Assembly (NCBI GenBank): GCA_016110215.1
Contig: JADWQD010000013.1
Coordinates: 1,054,001-1,118,000 of the forward strand
Origin: Capronia americana
Lineage: Eukaryota; Ascomycota; Eurotiomycetes; Chaetothyriales; Herpotrichiellaceae
Direction: 5' to 3'
DNA length: 64,000 bases
The notes below the pieces were generated by a model. It was not told where the DNA came from and made no database searches. It worked only from the letters and a program-made list of their open reading frames with translations. The translations under genes and the position numbers were made by a program. Positions 22,170 to 33,013 of the stretch are shown here, in pieces. The stretch's first letter is position 1, and each line of letters begins with the position of its first letter.

Positions 22170-22664
22170 TGTGATTGATATTGCCCACAGGTTTGAGCAT
22201 TCGCTACTACGGACCGGAAGCGCTATCTTTGGGGGTGCTTATTCATAGGGATATTGATAGAGTAGATACAAAACCCATTCTTGAAACTGACGTACCGATG
22301 AAAGAAGCCACACGCGCCGAGGCGATTGCAGAGAATCTTCATAGAGCCATAGAAGCCCGGTTCTACCAATCACCTGCTGCTGAGAAATTGTTGAATAGTA
22401 AGCCGTAGCGAAACGGATCTTCTTGCCAAGTTTCAAATGCGGGAAAGTATCTATAAGTCAGCAACGGGTCGAGTGTTAGTGCTCCCGAGGTAATGTTCAA
22501 GGCTGGTGGGACGATAAGTAGGGACCCATTTAAAAGAGTGACCAACTATTCATGTCCCATGAGAAGGAGGCGGGATATTATCCTTGAAAAAAACAACGCT
22601 TTGACGAGTTTCTTTGGCACCAAGGCAACTACAGCTCAGTAACGTCAATCATCGAATTTGCACC
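22170..22664. promoter_or_regulatory. ALDH promoter region
   Basis: 495 bp between BVMO stop and ALDH start. It holds one CGG-N17-CCG at 22465-22487. A 77-codon open frame at 22175-22408 has no recognisable features and is not called. Confidence 0.5.
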
Positions 22665-24379
22665 ATGGGCTCAGTCGAGGGCACAGGTTTCGACTTGTCC
22701 GCGAACTTCTACAATGTGATCAACGGGGAGAAGAGATCGAGCTCACGAAAACGTCATGGCACGAATCCCTCCACCATGGAACAACTCCCAGATGTCCCGA
22801 TTGCATCGTTTCAAGATCTGGACGAGGCCGTCCGTGGTTCCAGGGCGGCATTTGTTGAATGGTCTGAAGTTCCAGTCGAGAAAAGAAAGGCATTGGTTAA
22901 CGCGTTTGCCGATGCTTTGGAGGAACACGCTGAACAATTTGCTCGTTTGCTGACGCTCGAGCAAGGGAAACCGGTCAGTAGAGTCACACCGTCCCCGAGC
23001 CGTCACAAAATATTCGCTGACAGGACTGGCTGGACCAGCTCTCCCTCGCCCGGGGAGAGATCAAGATAGGCGTCCTGCGAGCGCGAGAACTGTGCAACTT
23101 GGATTTACCGGAGACGACAACCAGACTCGAAGATGAGCGACGAAGAGCCATCGTGTCATATACCCCTCTTGGAATTTGTGCTTTGATTGTCCCTTGGAAT
23201 TTCCCCATTTCCTTGGGCACTCAAAAGATAGCTTCGGCATTGGTGACTGGAAACACGGTCATCTTGAAGCCGTCCCCATTCACGCCATACTGTGGCTTGA
23301 AGCTGGGCGAGCTGGCTCAGCAGTTCTTCCCGCCTGGTGTTTTCCAGGCTCTCAACGGCGATGATGAACTGGGTCCTTGGATCACAGCTCACCCTGGAAT
23401 TGACAAGATCAGTTTCACAGGATCGATTGCGACGGGGAAGAAGGTCATGCAGAGCGCGAGTCGGACATTGAAGCGCGTGACGTTGGAGTTGTAAGTTTAA
23501 GCCACGGAGGTATAAAAGTACCCTGGACATTAATACTGACTGCCAGCTACAGAGGCGGCAATGACCCTTGCATTATCTGCGACGATGTCGACATTGAGGA
23601 AACGGCGGCCAAGGTGAGTACATCCAGATACACGAGTTCTTCTGCTGGCCAAATGTTACCCGACATGCCCTCATTCTGACGACATTAGGTGGCTACGATG
23701 TCCTTCCTAAATTCGGGCCAGGTTTGTATTGCGGTCAAACGAATTTATGTCCAAGAGAATATCTACGATCAATTCCTCGCGGCGTTCGTGGATCGTGTCA
23801 AGACTCTCCAGCTTGGAGATGGGTTTGAGGATGGAGTTTTCGTCGGGCCGCTCCAGAACAAGCAACAATACGAAATAGCACACAGGTTTCTCTCGGATAT
23901 TGAAAGCCAGAAGCTGAAAGTTGCCCTGGGTGGTTCCGTCGTCAGCACCAGACCTGGCCTTTTCATCTCCCCGACGGTGGTGGATCGGCCGCCTGACACA
24001 TCTGATGTTGTGAAAGAAGAGCCTTTTGGTAAGATTTCTCATCATGATCATGCACAGGTCAGTTTGAGCGCGGGCAAAGCACTGATATCTCTAAGCACCG
24101 ATTGTACCCTTACTCTCCTGGAAGAATGAAGAGGAGGTCATCTCCCGAGCCAATGAGACCAACACAGGCCTCGGAGGCTCTGTCTGGTCCAAGGACATTG
24201 CCCAGGCCACGAGAATTGCGCGAAAACTACAAGTTGGAACGGCTTGGATTAACGAGCATGGTGCCCTCGACCCTCGTGTGCCATTCTCGGGCTTGAAAGA
24301 AAGTGGGTACGGAACCGAGTTAGGCATCGAAGGACTCAAAGCGTTCTGTAACAGCAAGGTGATTTTCATTCCAAAGTAA
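22665..24379 (+). CDS. Aldehyde dehydrogenase (NAD(P)+)
   Basis: Five exons: 22665-22973, 23024-23490, 23553-23613, 23689-24028 and 24096-24379, giving 486 residues. The cofactor segment IVPWNFPIS and FTGSIATGKKV are clear. General-base Glu258 is in TLELGG, which spans an intron, and the catalytic Cys292 is in NSGQVC. EEPF and SGLKESGYG close the pattern. It oxidises an aldehyde to a carboxylate, probably in the cytosol. The nearest general type is the succinate-semialdehyde/4-hydroxybutyraldehyde group. In the pathway it would convert the omega-oxo acid formed after lactone opening to a dicarboxylate. Confidence 0.93.
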
Positions 24380-24803
24380 AGAAAATTGGATGATCTGAAA
24401 AACCTTGGGAGCATTTGCAACCACAGCTCCTGAGCTTGCTTGCCCTGACATTCAGAACTACGAGTCAAACACTGGAAGCCTTCAGTTTGCTCATCTCCAG
24501 CAATGAATTTTGAAGTACCTAGTAGAGTGCAGCAGACCTTCATTTATGGTGACATCCTCGTTATGAAAATCTAGCTCTCTAAGCAGTTAGCAACGCACCA
24601 TCCGGGTGGACTTTTGCTGTCTCTGCCGGACGGACGCCGTCAAGCCCTCGGCAATCGGTCGGATCAGGGTGAGAGGTGGCCATGGAAGTATGACGATTCC
24701 GAGAAGTCGAGGCGCCTTCGCAGGTCAAAGGTTCATAAAGCAGCGTATCGCCACGGTCTGTCCTCGTATGTGTTTTGTCCTCGAGTCAGTTCGTTACTGA
24801 AAC
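24380..24803. other. Intergenic, esterase promoter
   Basis: 424 bp upstream of the esterase. CGG/CCG triplets cluster around 24630-24665, but with short spacers only. No gene seen. Confidence 0.5.
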
Positions 24804-25909
24804 ATGTCCTATAAGAAATCGTGGCTGGATTTGGAAGAGGCCTTGGGCGGTCGTTCTACAATTGCCGGGACTCCCGCCGAAATCAAGGCGAGGAGTCTGG
24901 TATTGAAGGCGTACCTAGAACGTGCGATCCCTAAGCGAGCCGATACTGTCAGGATAACGCATGGCGAGGTGGAAGGTGTGAGATATAGAATGTACCGACC
25001 TGCGGAAACAGAAAGGCCCACGAAGCCTCTCCCCGTCGGAATCTGGGCACACGGTGGCGGCTGGATGACCGGCGACCTCGACAACGACGATCGCTTCTGC
25101 CGTATCGTTGCGGAGAATATCCCTTCGGTTGTCATCAGCGTCGACTATCGTTTGACGCCGGACCATCCCATGCCTACTCAGCTCAATGACTGCTTGAAAG
25201 TCTACGGATGGGTAATTATTACCGTGCACCGCTGCTCCCCGTCAGACCTATGGTATCTGACTCCTTATCCAGGCTTATAGAAACGTGGGCATCTACGGAG
25301 GCGACGCAAATTGCTTTTACACCATCGGAGGATCAGCCGGGGCAGGTCTAGCTCTGCAGATGGCGAACAAGATCGTAGATGATCCGGAGCTGCGTGCAAG
25401 TCTCAAAGGGGTCGCCGCCAGCAATCCGATCACCACACACTTTGACAACGTCCCAGTGCAGTACCGATCCAGGTACACGTCATACCAGGAGAATGAAAAG
25501 GGGACACCCATCCTCGACAAAGGATCGATGAAAATCTTCTTCGAGCACGCCAAGGTCGACCCCTATGATTCGGGCGTGTTTACCATCCTGGCAGAAGAGA
25601 ATCACAAGCACTTCCCGCCGACATACTTCGTCTCTTGTCAGTACGATCCTCTCCGTGATGATGCGACAATCATGGAACTGGCTCTCCGCAAGGCTGGCGT
25701 ACCGACTCGACATGACTACTATGAAGGCATGCCTCATTTTTTCTGGTGAGTGGGCTTGCCACTATTCGAGCACACGTTTGCAGACAGCTGACACTTGTCA
25801 CAGGGCTTTCCCAGGCATTCCAGAAACAGAAGAGTACACCCGAAATCTTCTCGATGGCATCCGGTGGTTCCTGTCCAACCATGAAGCGGCTGGAGTTGAA
25901 GGGCGGTGA
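24804..25909 (+). CDS. Alpha/beta hydrolase, HSL-type esterase/lactone hydrolase
   Basis: Exons 24804-25211, 25273-25745 and 25804-25909, 328 residues. Oxyanion motif HGGG at 83-86. The nucleophile elbow is GGSAG (Ser157) where most of the family has GDSAG. The acid is Asp in YDPLRDD and the base is His in GMPHFFW. No signal peptide, so intracellular. HSL-type esterases hydrolyse short acyl esters and lactones. Placed directly after BVMO and ALDH on the same strand, it is the best candidate for opening the BVMO product. Confidence 0.9.
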
Positions 25910-26888
25910 GCGCTACCACACAGGTAGCCTCAGACACTCCTTCAGTCGTCCGCCGAAGTATTACACACGAAATGTGCCTGGAAACACTAAATCGCCGACT
26001 CGTTTCGAGAAAACGCCGAGGTGCAAGGTTCAATGGTTTGCGGCGAAAGCTTTTTTTCCCATCGACCTCGGCGATTGAGGGCGTATCGTGTGTTGCCGAA
26101 CGAGGAGCGAAACGAAGTCCCGCTCCCGGGACAACTTCTTTTATTCGAACCGTCACTAGTAGTGGCATTGGCCTGATTGATAATGAGTCTTTCGAACGAG
26201 TACGAGTACGCTTCGAGGCTTCCAAGAAATAAGCTGCATAGAAGTCACTCAGTGGCCGGCTGGTCTCCACCCCTGGTTCGACTCCTTGTGGGTCTATAGG
26301 CGTCTCCCAATGGCTGACTGCTGCCGAAGCATAATTATTCCGCTTCGTAGACGCATTGAGGTTAGTAACATCAATATGTGGGGTAACTCACAATCTACCA
26401 TTACACAGTACTCCTACTCGGTACAGTTCAACGCACAAGACCGCTCCCCTGGCACCCTGGTCAGTTCGTACGTCAGGCCGCACGCTCCTCGGTCGACCTT
26501 CCCTAGGTTCGTCGCGGGTATCAAACCCATCTTCTCATGTAACCCGCAAGCATGACTGGGGACCAGAAACAGTTCCCCTTTCAGAAACAGAAGCGATCCA
26601 TCCACTCTTCGAAATGACGGGGCGACTTTGACTGCATCAGGGTCGGTTCATTATGGTGCTTTGGTACGGGAGATCCTGGCCTCGAAACAATGATCTATTC
26701 CGACCCATATCAAGGCTGTTTCTTGCGCCTTGTGACAGGCTTGGCAATGGCCCGTTTTGATTAGTCGCATTGCCTCAAGAATAAAATATCAAGAGCTTCG
26801 ACTTTTGAGAACCACAAAGTTCCATCAAGTTCTTCGAATCTAGAGCGCAGCAAATCAATCACCCGTGAAAGTCGCCCGTCGCACGTAA
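25910..26888. other. Intergenic, nothing recognised
   Basis: 979 bp between the esterase and the GNAT gene. Short open frames only. A GGTTCGACTCC string at 26274 resembles a tRNA B-box, but the T-stem does not pair. Confidence 0.55.
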
Positions 26889-27581
26889 ATGGCCTCATCG
26901 CATCTCGCTCTCCGCGTCCTAACGGCGCCAGAGCTGTGGAGCGATGCCGTCCTCGTCCCAACCTGCACGCTGATCAACGAATCCTACAAGGGGCGCGAAT
27001 CCGAGGGTCTCCTGGACCGGTATCCCAGCGCGGAAGACTTTGCGCGCGACCTCGACGCAGACGGCCTGTGCGCGGTGATCCAGGACAGCCGGCTCGAGAA
27101 CAGCCCCGTCGCCGTGGCGGTCGCGAAGCGGTGGAAAGGGCGACGGAAGGACGACGACGGCGACGGCGACGGTGGCGGCGACCGTGCCACTGTCCCTGAC
27201 GCCGGGACGCGAGATTGGGAGATCGGCCCCGCAGCGTCGCGCAGCTTGCCTGAATATCGCGGTCGCGGGCTCATCGAGCGGTGCTTGCAGGGTCTATCGG
27301 CACGGCTGGTCGCGCAGGTCACGGAGGGGCCGGTTCGGCTGTGGGTCAAGGTGGTGGAGGAATTCTACGCGGCGTACTGGGCGCGCAAGGGCTTTGTGCA
27401 GTACGGAGCGAGCTACGTGATCCCCGTGGGAGAGTGGCATCGCGATCGAGCTTACACGTTGGTGGATATGGTGAAGGAGATATCGAGGAGCGCTGATGGT
27501 GCAGGTAAAGCTGGCTCGCGCCTAGAGAAGACTGAGAGTGGCATCATAGAGCAGCCCAGCGCTTCAGAACTGGCGAAATGA
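26889..27581 (+). CDS. GNAT-family N-acetyltransferase-like protein
   Basis: Intronless frame of 230 residues from ATG at 26889. The acetyl-CoA loop is seen as PEYRGRGLIERCLQGL (motif A, R/Q-x-x-G-x-G/A), followed by a beta4/alpha4 region (LWVKVVEEFYAAYWARKGF) with the usual Tyr-x3-G-F end. An Asp/Gly-rich low-complexity insert (around 85-97) separates N- and C-parts. Substrate unknown; the family acetylates amines, including small metabolites and drugs. GC-rich relative to its surroundings. It may be an unrelated guest in the cluster. Confidence 0.72.
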   Translation: MASSHLALRVLTAPELWSDAVLVPTCTLINESYKGRESEGLLDRYPSAEDFARDLDADGLCAVIQDSRLENSPVAVAVAKRWKGRRKDDDGDGDGGGDRATVPDAGTRDWEIGPAASRSLPEYRGRGLIERCLQGLSARLVAQVTEGPVRLWVKVVEEFYAAYWARKGFVQYGASYVIPVGEWHRDRAYTLVDMVKEISRSADGAGKAGSRLEKTESGIIEQPSASELAK

Positions 27582-28749
27582 AGCACATAGGGGAAGACGG
27601 ACGCCAATCCATCGCGCTCTGGACTCTGAAGGGATGCGATGGCCCGCCACTTTTTTCCAATTTGTCTTGCCAACTTCGCGACGGAATTCAGCGGCCTTCT
27701 GCCAACAACGACAGATGTCAAGTCCGCCATCATGTGTTCCAGTGTCTCTGACTGGTCGCGTGGTGACATGCCATCATGCCACATCGCCCCGGTGGACTGG
27801 AGTGAGGTTGAGCTCACCCTGCCGACTTATGCTTTGCCAGGAAGAAACACCGTCTTGGGAACCTGGTTTGCGTTCCGGAGCGGAGTAAGTTGAACTTCCG
27901 GTCCACCAACGTTGGGAATGCAGAAGGCTCTACAGGATGTGGCCGCGTTACTGAGCGTGAGAGCCTTGCACACTGCTCTGGCATTATGGCGACACCATCC
28001 GAGTAGGCTATTCACCGCTGTGGTATCGGTAGGTTGGAAGGTCGTCGAGAATCAGGAAAGGCATGCTTCCATCTGACATTGTTCCAATCCTCACCCCCAG
28101 TGCTCCTCGTATGTGTGCTCGCTGCGCTCTTGTTGACGAGGTGTTGCCAACTATGTAAGAGGTATGTAGGTGAGGGGAAGTGATCCACGCCCAAGACAAA
28201 GTCGTTGCGTAGCAGGCAGTATTGTCCAAGAGAGTCAATGAAGGGATGGGTAGCCCTACCCACAGTACTCGGCGTTCGTGATCAGATGCCGCGGCCAACT
28301 CAGGGTGAGGGAGGGTGTGTCCTGCCAGCCACTTCACAATCGAACCCCCTTAGGTCCGATGCCGCACCCACCCAGGGCATCGCATGACAAGGGGATCGAG
28401 TCTTGCCCGCACTGTAGTCGTTGCCTAAAGCATACGCATCCATCCATGTGCCGAAGCCTTCAAAATCTATTGCCGCCGAACAGCCATCGAACTCTCCGTC
28501 CCGGACCGAGGCTTCCCAGCAGCAGCAGACCTCACCAATCAATCCTGTGAGAGGCAAGCCCATGCAGGCAAGGCTCTCCGAGGTTGTCTGTCTTCTGGCG
28601 ACTGCAACGCCCTTTCTTAATTTTGCGTTGCGACAACCTAAAGATTTAGAATAGAATAGTAATATTACACAGGTACCCCAATCCACACCAACGCGAGCGC
28701 AATTCGATCCGTCAAAGAATCAGAGAGAGGAAGGAGGTCAGTCGCAACA
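27582..28749. other. Intergenic, nothing recognised
   Basis: 1,168 bp between GNAT and the enoyl-CoA isomerase gene. Several short open frames on both strands, none with a family pattern or plausible splice partners. Confidence 0.55.
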
Positions 28750-29745
28750 ATGTCTGCCGTCACCGTCGAGTATCGAGGACGAATCGCCATCATCGCGCTG
28801 AATGTCCCGGCGAAGCTAAACGCCCTCACGTCGGAAGGGTATTTCCTCCTCGCGCACTGTATGCGGAAAGTTGCCAACGATGCAGAAATCGTGGTTACTG
28901 TGTTGACTGGCAGGGGGCGACTGTTCTCGGCGTAAGTTCATTATTTTGAGATCTTCCAAGCACTTATATGTAGTAACATCCATCCCCAGTCCGTCCCGGG
29001 ATTTGATGCTGCTACTGCCCTCAAAGTGCGGGCGACAAAGCAGTTCTATTGACAGAAGTTCAGCGGCGCAGATATTCAACGGACAGCGGGTAGAAACACC
29101 GATGACCGCCAGCCTTCCATCCTACCACCGATACAACAACAACGACAGGAAGCACCACCACCGCCGATCCAAAGTGCACCATTTCGCCAAACACAGCTAC
29201 GGAACCTCGCGCACATCATCGAAGTGACCGAGGCATTCTACACACACCCAAAGTTGCTAGTTACTGCTTTGAATGGGCCGTGCGTCGGCCTTTCAGCCGC
29301 CCTGGTCGCATACTCGGACTTCATCTACGCCATGCCCCACGTGTTCCTCTTCTGTCCCTTTACCAGTCTCGGCATCACCGCGGAAGGCGGCTCCACGGCC
29401 CTATTCAGCCGGCGTATGGGCTTCAAAGTCGCCGCCGAGGCACTGATCATGTCGAAACGCATCAAGTGCGAGGAGCTGGTTCGATGCGGATTCATCAACG
29501 AGGTCTTCGACACGGGAAAAGACGTGGATCGATTTCTTGACAGAGTGCTTGTAGAAGTGGAGACGCGGTTGTTGTCAACGCTCAATCCTTCCAGCATGCT
29601 AAATGTGAAAGCTTTGATGAGGAAGCCAGAGATACCCCTGTTTGCATCCCAAACGGTTGAAGAGACATTGGGAGTTGTTGATAGTCTCGCAAGGGCTGCG
29701 AAGCCGGAGCACGCGAAAGAGAGAAATAAGGGGCCTCGGTTATGA
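28750..29745 (+). CDS. Enoyl-CoA isomerase/hydratase (crotonase family, ECI-like)
   Basis: Exons 28750-28931 and 29064-29745, 287 residues. Crotonase fold: NVPAKLNALTSEGY, oxyanion segment LFSAGADIQ joined across the intron, then LLVTALNGPCVGLSAALV and FTSLGITAEGGS, whose Glu is the usual isomerase base. The pattern is that of fungal peroxisomal delta3,delta2-enoyl-CoA isomerases. The C-terminus PRL is a minor PTS1 type and fits peroxisomal beta-oxidation. A Pro/Gln-rich loop (PPIQQQRQEAPPPP) follows the first motif and is unusual. It could process acyl-CoA made by the cluster's CoA ligase. Confidence 0.9.
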
Positions 29746-29967
29746 GCATGACAGCTCGTCATCGCCGGACCAATGCAGACGCGTTACATCGGAGCCAGAT
29801 GCAAAGGTGATGCAGAATCATGCTTTGTTGAACATTTGTCTGTTATGAGCATCACCGAGGAAATAGGTCCAGTCAATGTGGTGTTGAGAATAAGCGGAAC
29901 AAGCACGCTTAAGAGCATCGCATCCTGGTGATCCTTATTAGGAATCAGCTCGGAATGGTCCGCGAAA

Positions 29968-32460
29968 TCACTTCGAAGCGGTATACGCGGACTCGGGAAC
30001 ACCTTTCGCGTAGGCCAGGTTTTGAAGCCGAATAATGGCGGAATGTAGGCTTAGTCCAGGCAATGGCACAACTGCCTGTCCCGTTCCTCTCGAATCATCC
30101 ATCGCTTTGTCGGGCATGCCATGACCAAGATGCTCTGACGGTAGTCGATATCGATCTACCATGGCCAATGTTGCATTCATCAAAGCGTGGAAGAAGCCGG
30201 CCGGGTCATGGAGGCTCGACAGAGTGCGCGTGACTCTAGAGCACATGGCTAGCTTCTCCAGCATCAGAGGATCATAGTTCGATGTTGTTTTCAGGTGGAC
30301 GTAGAAGATAGTCATGGGGATCATCACGCAGCAGAGACTAGCTGCCCATTAGTCGGGGTCACAAGGTGAGAAGCATCTTCGGATGGAGCGCGTACCTTCC
30401 TGGAGGGAGAAATGCGGAGAGAGCCTGAGCCTCTAGGCTTTCCAGGATGGCGACAGTAGCAGCCACAGACTCACGAAGCGCCATGCGAGAGGCCTCGCGA
30501 AGTCTCATTGCCCACGAGGTAAGACCATCCTTGTCCACAATCAAGGTGGTTTGGTATAATTCCGACCTGAAATACCTGTGTCAAAGTCAACAACCGCACC
30601 GCATCGTGAAAGACAGGAAGCACCGAGGTGGCGGTTAACGTACTCGTAAGAGAGCATCGTGTAAGCATGTGCTATCTTGAAGGCTTTGAAATCCGTCGAA
30701 GAGGATGAGTCGGGCGGCTCATAATCCAGTAGCTGTCGGTTGTCCTGCCTCCACTCATCTATTTTGCGCTCGACGTTTTCAACGGATAAATGCTCGGGTG
30801 TAGATGGCGCAGTCTGGCTGTGGGTTTGGTTTGGAGTGTAGAGTGCGGTCCGGTAGACCAGCAACTTGCCGAGCTCAGCCGTGCGCATCTGAAGCTGGAA
30901 GATGGCCACGAACAACCGATAGGTCTGCTGCTTGGTCTCCTTGCTGAGGTACCACGAAAAACTGCAGTCTTCCTGGAAATCGTCGACGGAGATCTTGGGG
31001 CAGAAGGGGAGCGACGAGTCGAACATTTCTGGCCTACTCGTTTTCTTGAGAGCGATCAGTAAACAGACTGCCCGAGACAGAAAACATATGCACGCTCGCT
31101 TCCAGGCGAGCTGATCTGGATTGGAAGGAGTTGAACTCTGTTGAAAAGCATTGTTTTCGACCAGGAGGTCGTAAGCAGTTGTGACATAGCGTTCATTTTC
31201 GTAGTACCGGTTTTCATAAGATCGGTAGGTGCTTAGAAGCAAGCATATCTGCACCCTTCTCAACGGGTCATCTTCGCATCCAAGCTTTAATAGTAGCTTC
31301 GGGCAGTCAGTGTCAGGCGAGATGAATGTGTGGTTTCCCTACTCACAGCTGCTCTGGAGTAAAACTCGCACGTTGCGGCAAAGATGGTGTTATAGCCAGC
31401 CACTCGCTTGCCCTCGGCTGCTAAATACTGATGGATGGTCAGGTTTCAGGCTCCTAAGGTGATTCTCACAGTACTTACCGGGGTGGTTACGAAAAGTACG
31501 GCATACAAGAGTGCCAAACTGATAGGCTTGGGATCCTCATCAGTCAGGAGTTGATGAAATTCGCGTTCACTGAGAACCGGGAGTCTGGCTTGCATGTGTG
31601 TAAAGTATAGCATAATCGAGGTTTGAATCTCGTCAGCGCTAGGGAGGACGAAAGCTCTCTCTCGCACCAGCTTCGTGTGCCTACTATCATCCTTTGCATA
31701 CGACAGTGACCAGTCTCGAAGCCATGGGTAGGGTGACTTGAAATGGCACGCAGTGTCGACCGGTGACGATGTCGTGACACTTGCACTGCTGGAAAAGTCG
31801 CCGTCATTGTTTGGCGCGCGTTGTACAGGGTGGAAAGGAGCTGAATTGAGATAGAAAGGATCACCAACATCAGACACATCCATGAATTGGCTGAAGATAT
31901 CCTCGTCGTTCACCATTGCCTCAAAGGATAATTCCATGCCATACTCTGGGCCCGCGTGAACGTCACCGAAAAATGGGGCAGATGATTTTGCATGAGAGCT
32001 GAGCGTGGATAACTGTCGTGCCTGAGTCTCGCGGTCAACGACGTTTGGATCAATATTACGTGAGAGATCGCATCCCTCCTGTGTCGTGGCAACAGGGACA
32101 TTGTTGGGCAAGATTGCGGTGCTGGTGTGATGTTGAACATCAACCATCGCGCCCGATGGCTTTTGTGAAGAGCTCGAGTGACTGGGAGCGCTCGCGGCAA
32201 GGTTGTGGCTTGGGAGCATCTCGACCGGTCGGCTGGTATGCCTCGACCTGATTGAAGCTTAGGAGTTTGAACCACATACATGCAAGTATTACATACACAC
32301 GAGGGGCAAGAACACAGTGCAAATTATCTAGCGTGCAGTTTGTGCATGGTTGAGGTGACCTGGAGGTGATATCGCAGCGTACTTTCCGACCACGACAGCT
32401 TAGACAGGCTCTGCTGGCTCTACCGCTGCGGGTATGCATCCTTGGAGGTGAATCCGCCAT
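29968..32460 (-). CDS. Zn(II)2Cys6 transcription factor (TF2), cutinase-TF/FarA-like type
   Basis: Six exons: 32460-32297, 32247-31479, 31427-31347, 31296-30644, 30575-30396 and 30337-29968, joining to 738 residues. The zinc cluster is C19-x2-C22-x6-C29-x9-C39-x2-C42-x6-C49; the 9-residue middle loop and ACLSCRGRKVRCD resemble regulators of fatty-acid and cutin use. Domain marks are YFTHMQARLPVLSEREF, then LLYAVLFVTTP, YLAAEGKRVAG, CEDDPLRRVQICLLLS and KRACICFLSRAVCLL. A Ser/Pro/Thr-rich linker covers about 60-230. The assignment to the FarA-like type is from memory of the family, not a search. Neighbours: ECI-like gene on one side, SDR/MDR/MFS genes on the other. Confidence 0.86.
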
Positions 32461-33013
32461 GGTGTACGAGGAGAGATATTGGAAGAACAGCAGATCTGAT
32501 AGAGATCGAGAAGTGGGGTAACAGTATGGGTCTTTGCCAAGGGCTCCAGGGCCCCCCAGAGGTGTGGCGAAGAGAGAGGGGTGTGGCGAGGGCGGGAGGG
32601 GGGAACTGATGACTCCTGGTCCTATGGATCAATAGACCGGTATGAGAGCAGGTTTCAAAGACATTGGTAGGAAGACTTCTCGTCAAGATGACGGTGAACG
32701 GTCTAACGGATGCCGTAAGTCTGCAACGGAGCTGGAAGAATCAGTCCCACTTGCCTACTGCCAAAAGATCCATGGCCATTAGACAATGAAGCTTCCACCA
32801 CCTGCCATGCGAGCAAGACTAGGAGCTGATTGACAAGAGGCCTCATCGCCCATGGCATCAGAAAATACGTCGGGCCGAGGGCCGAGGTCAGAGGAAGCCG
32901 CCAAGCCGGGGCCTCCCCAGAATTCTTAAGAAATTCCGGGAGAGGGGGGAGGGGGGAAGAACTCTCGTGGCGGAGGTTCCTGTAGTCCAGAACACACCTC
33001 GAAGTCGTCCCGC
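32461..33013. other. Intergenic, TF2 promoter
   Basis: Upstream of TF2 and 3' of the SDR gene (both minus). G-rich tracts near 32550-32600 and 32940-32960. No gene called. Confidence 0.5.

Noticed and set aside
22175..22408. 77-codon frame between BVMO and ALDH
   Set aside because: Short, no motif, promoter position.
26230..26300. GGTTCGACTCC string resembling a tRNA B-box
   Set aside because: The flanking five-base arms do not pair as a T-stem and no acceptor or D-arm fits.
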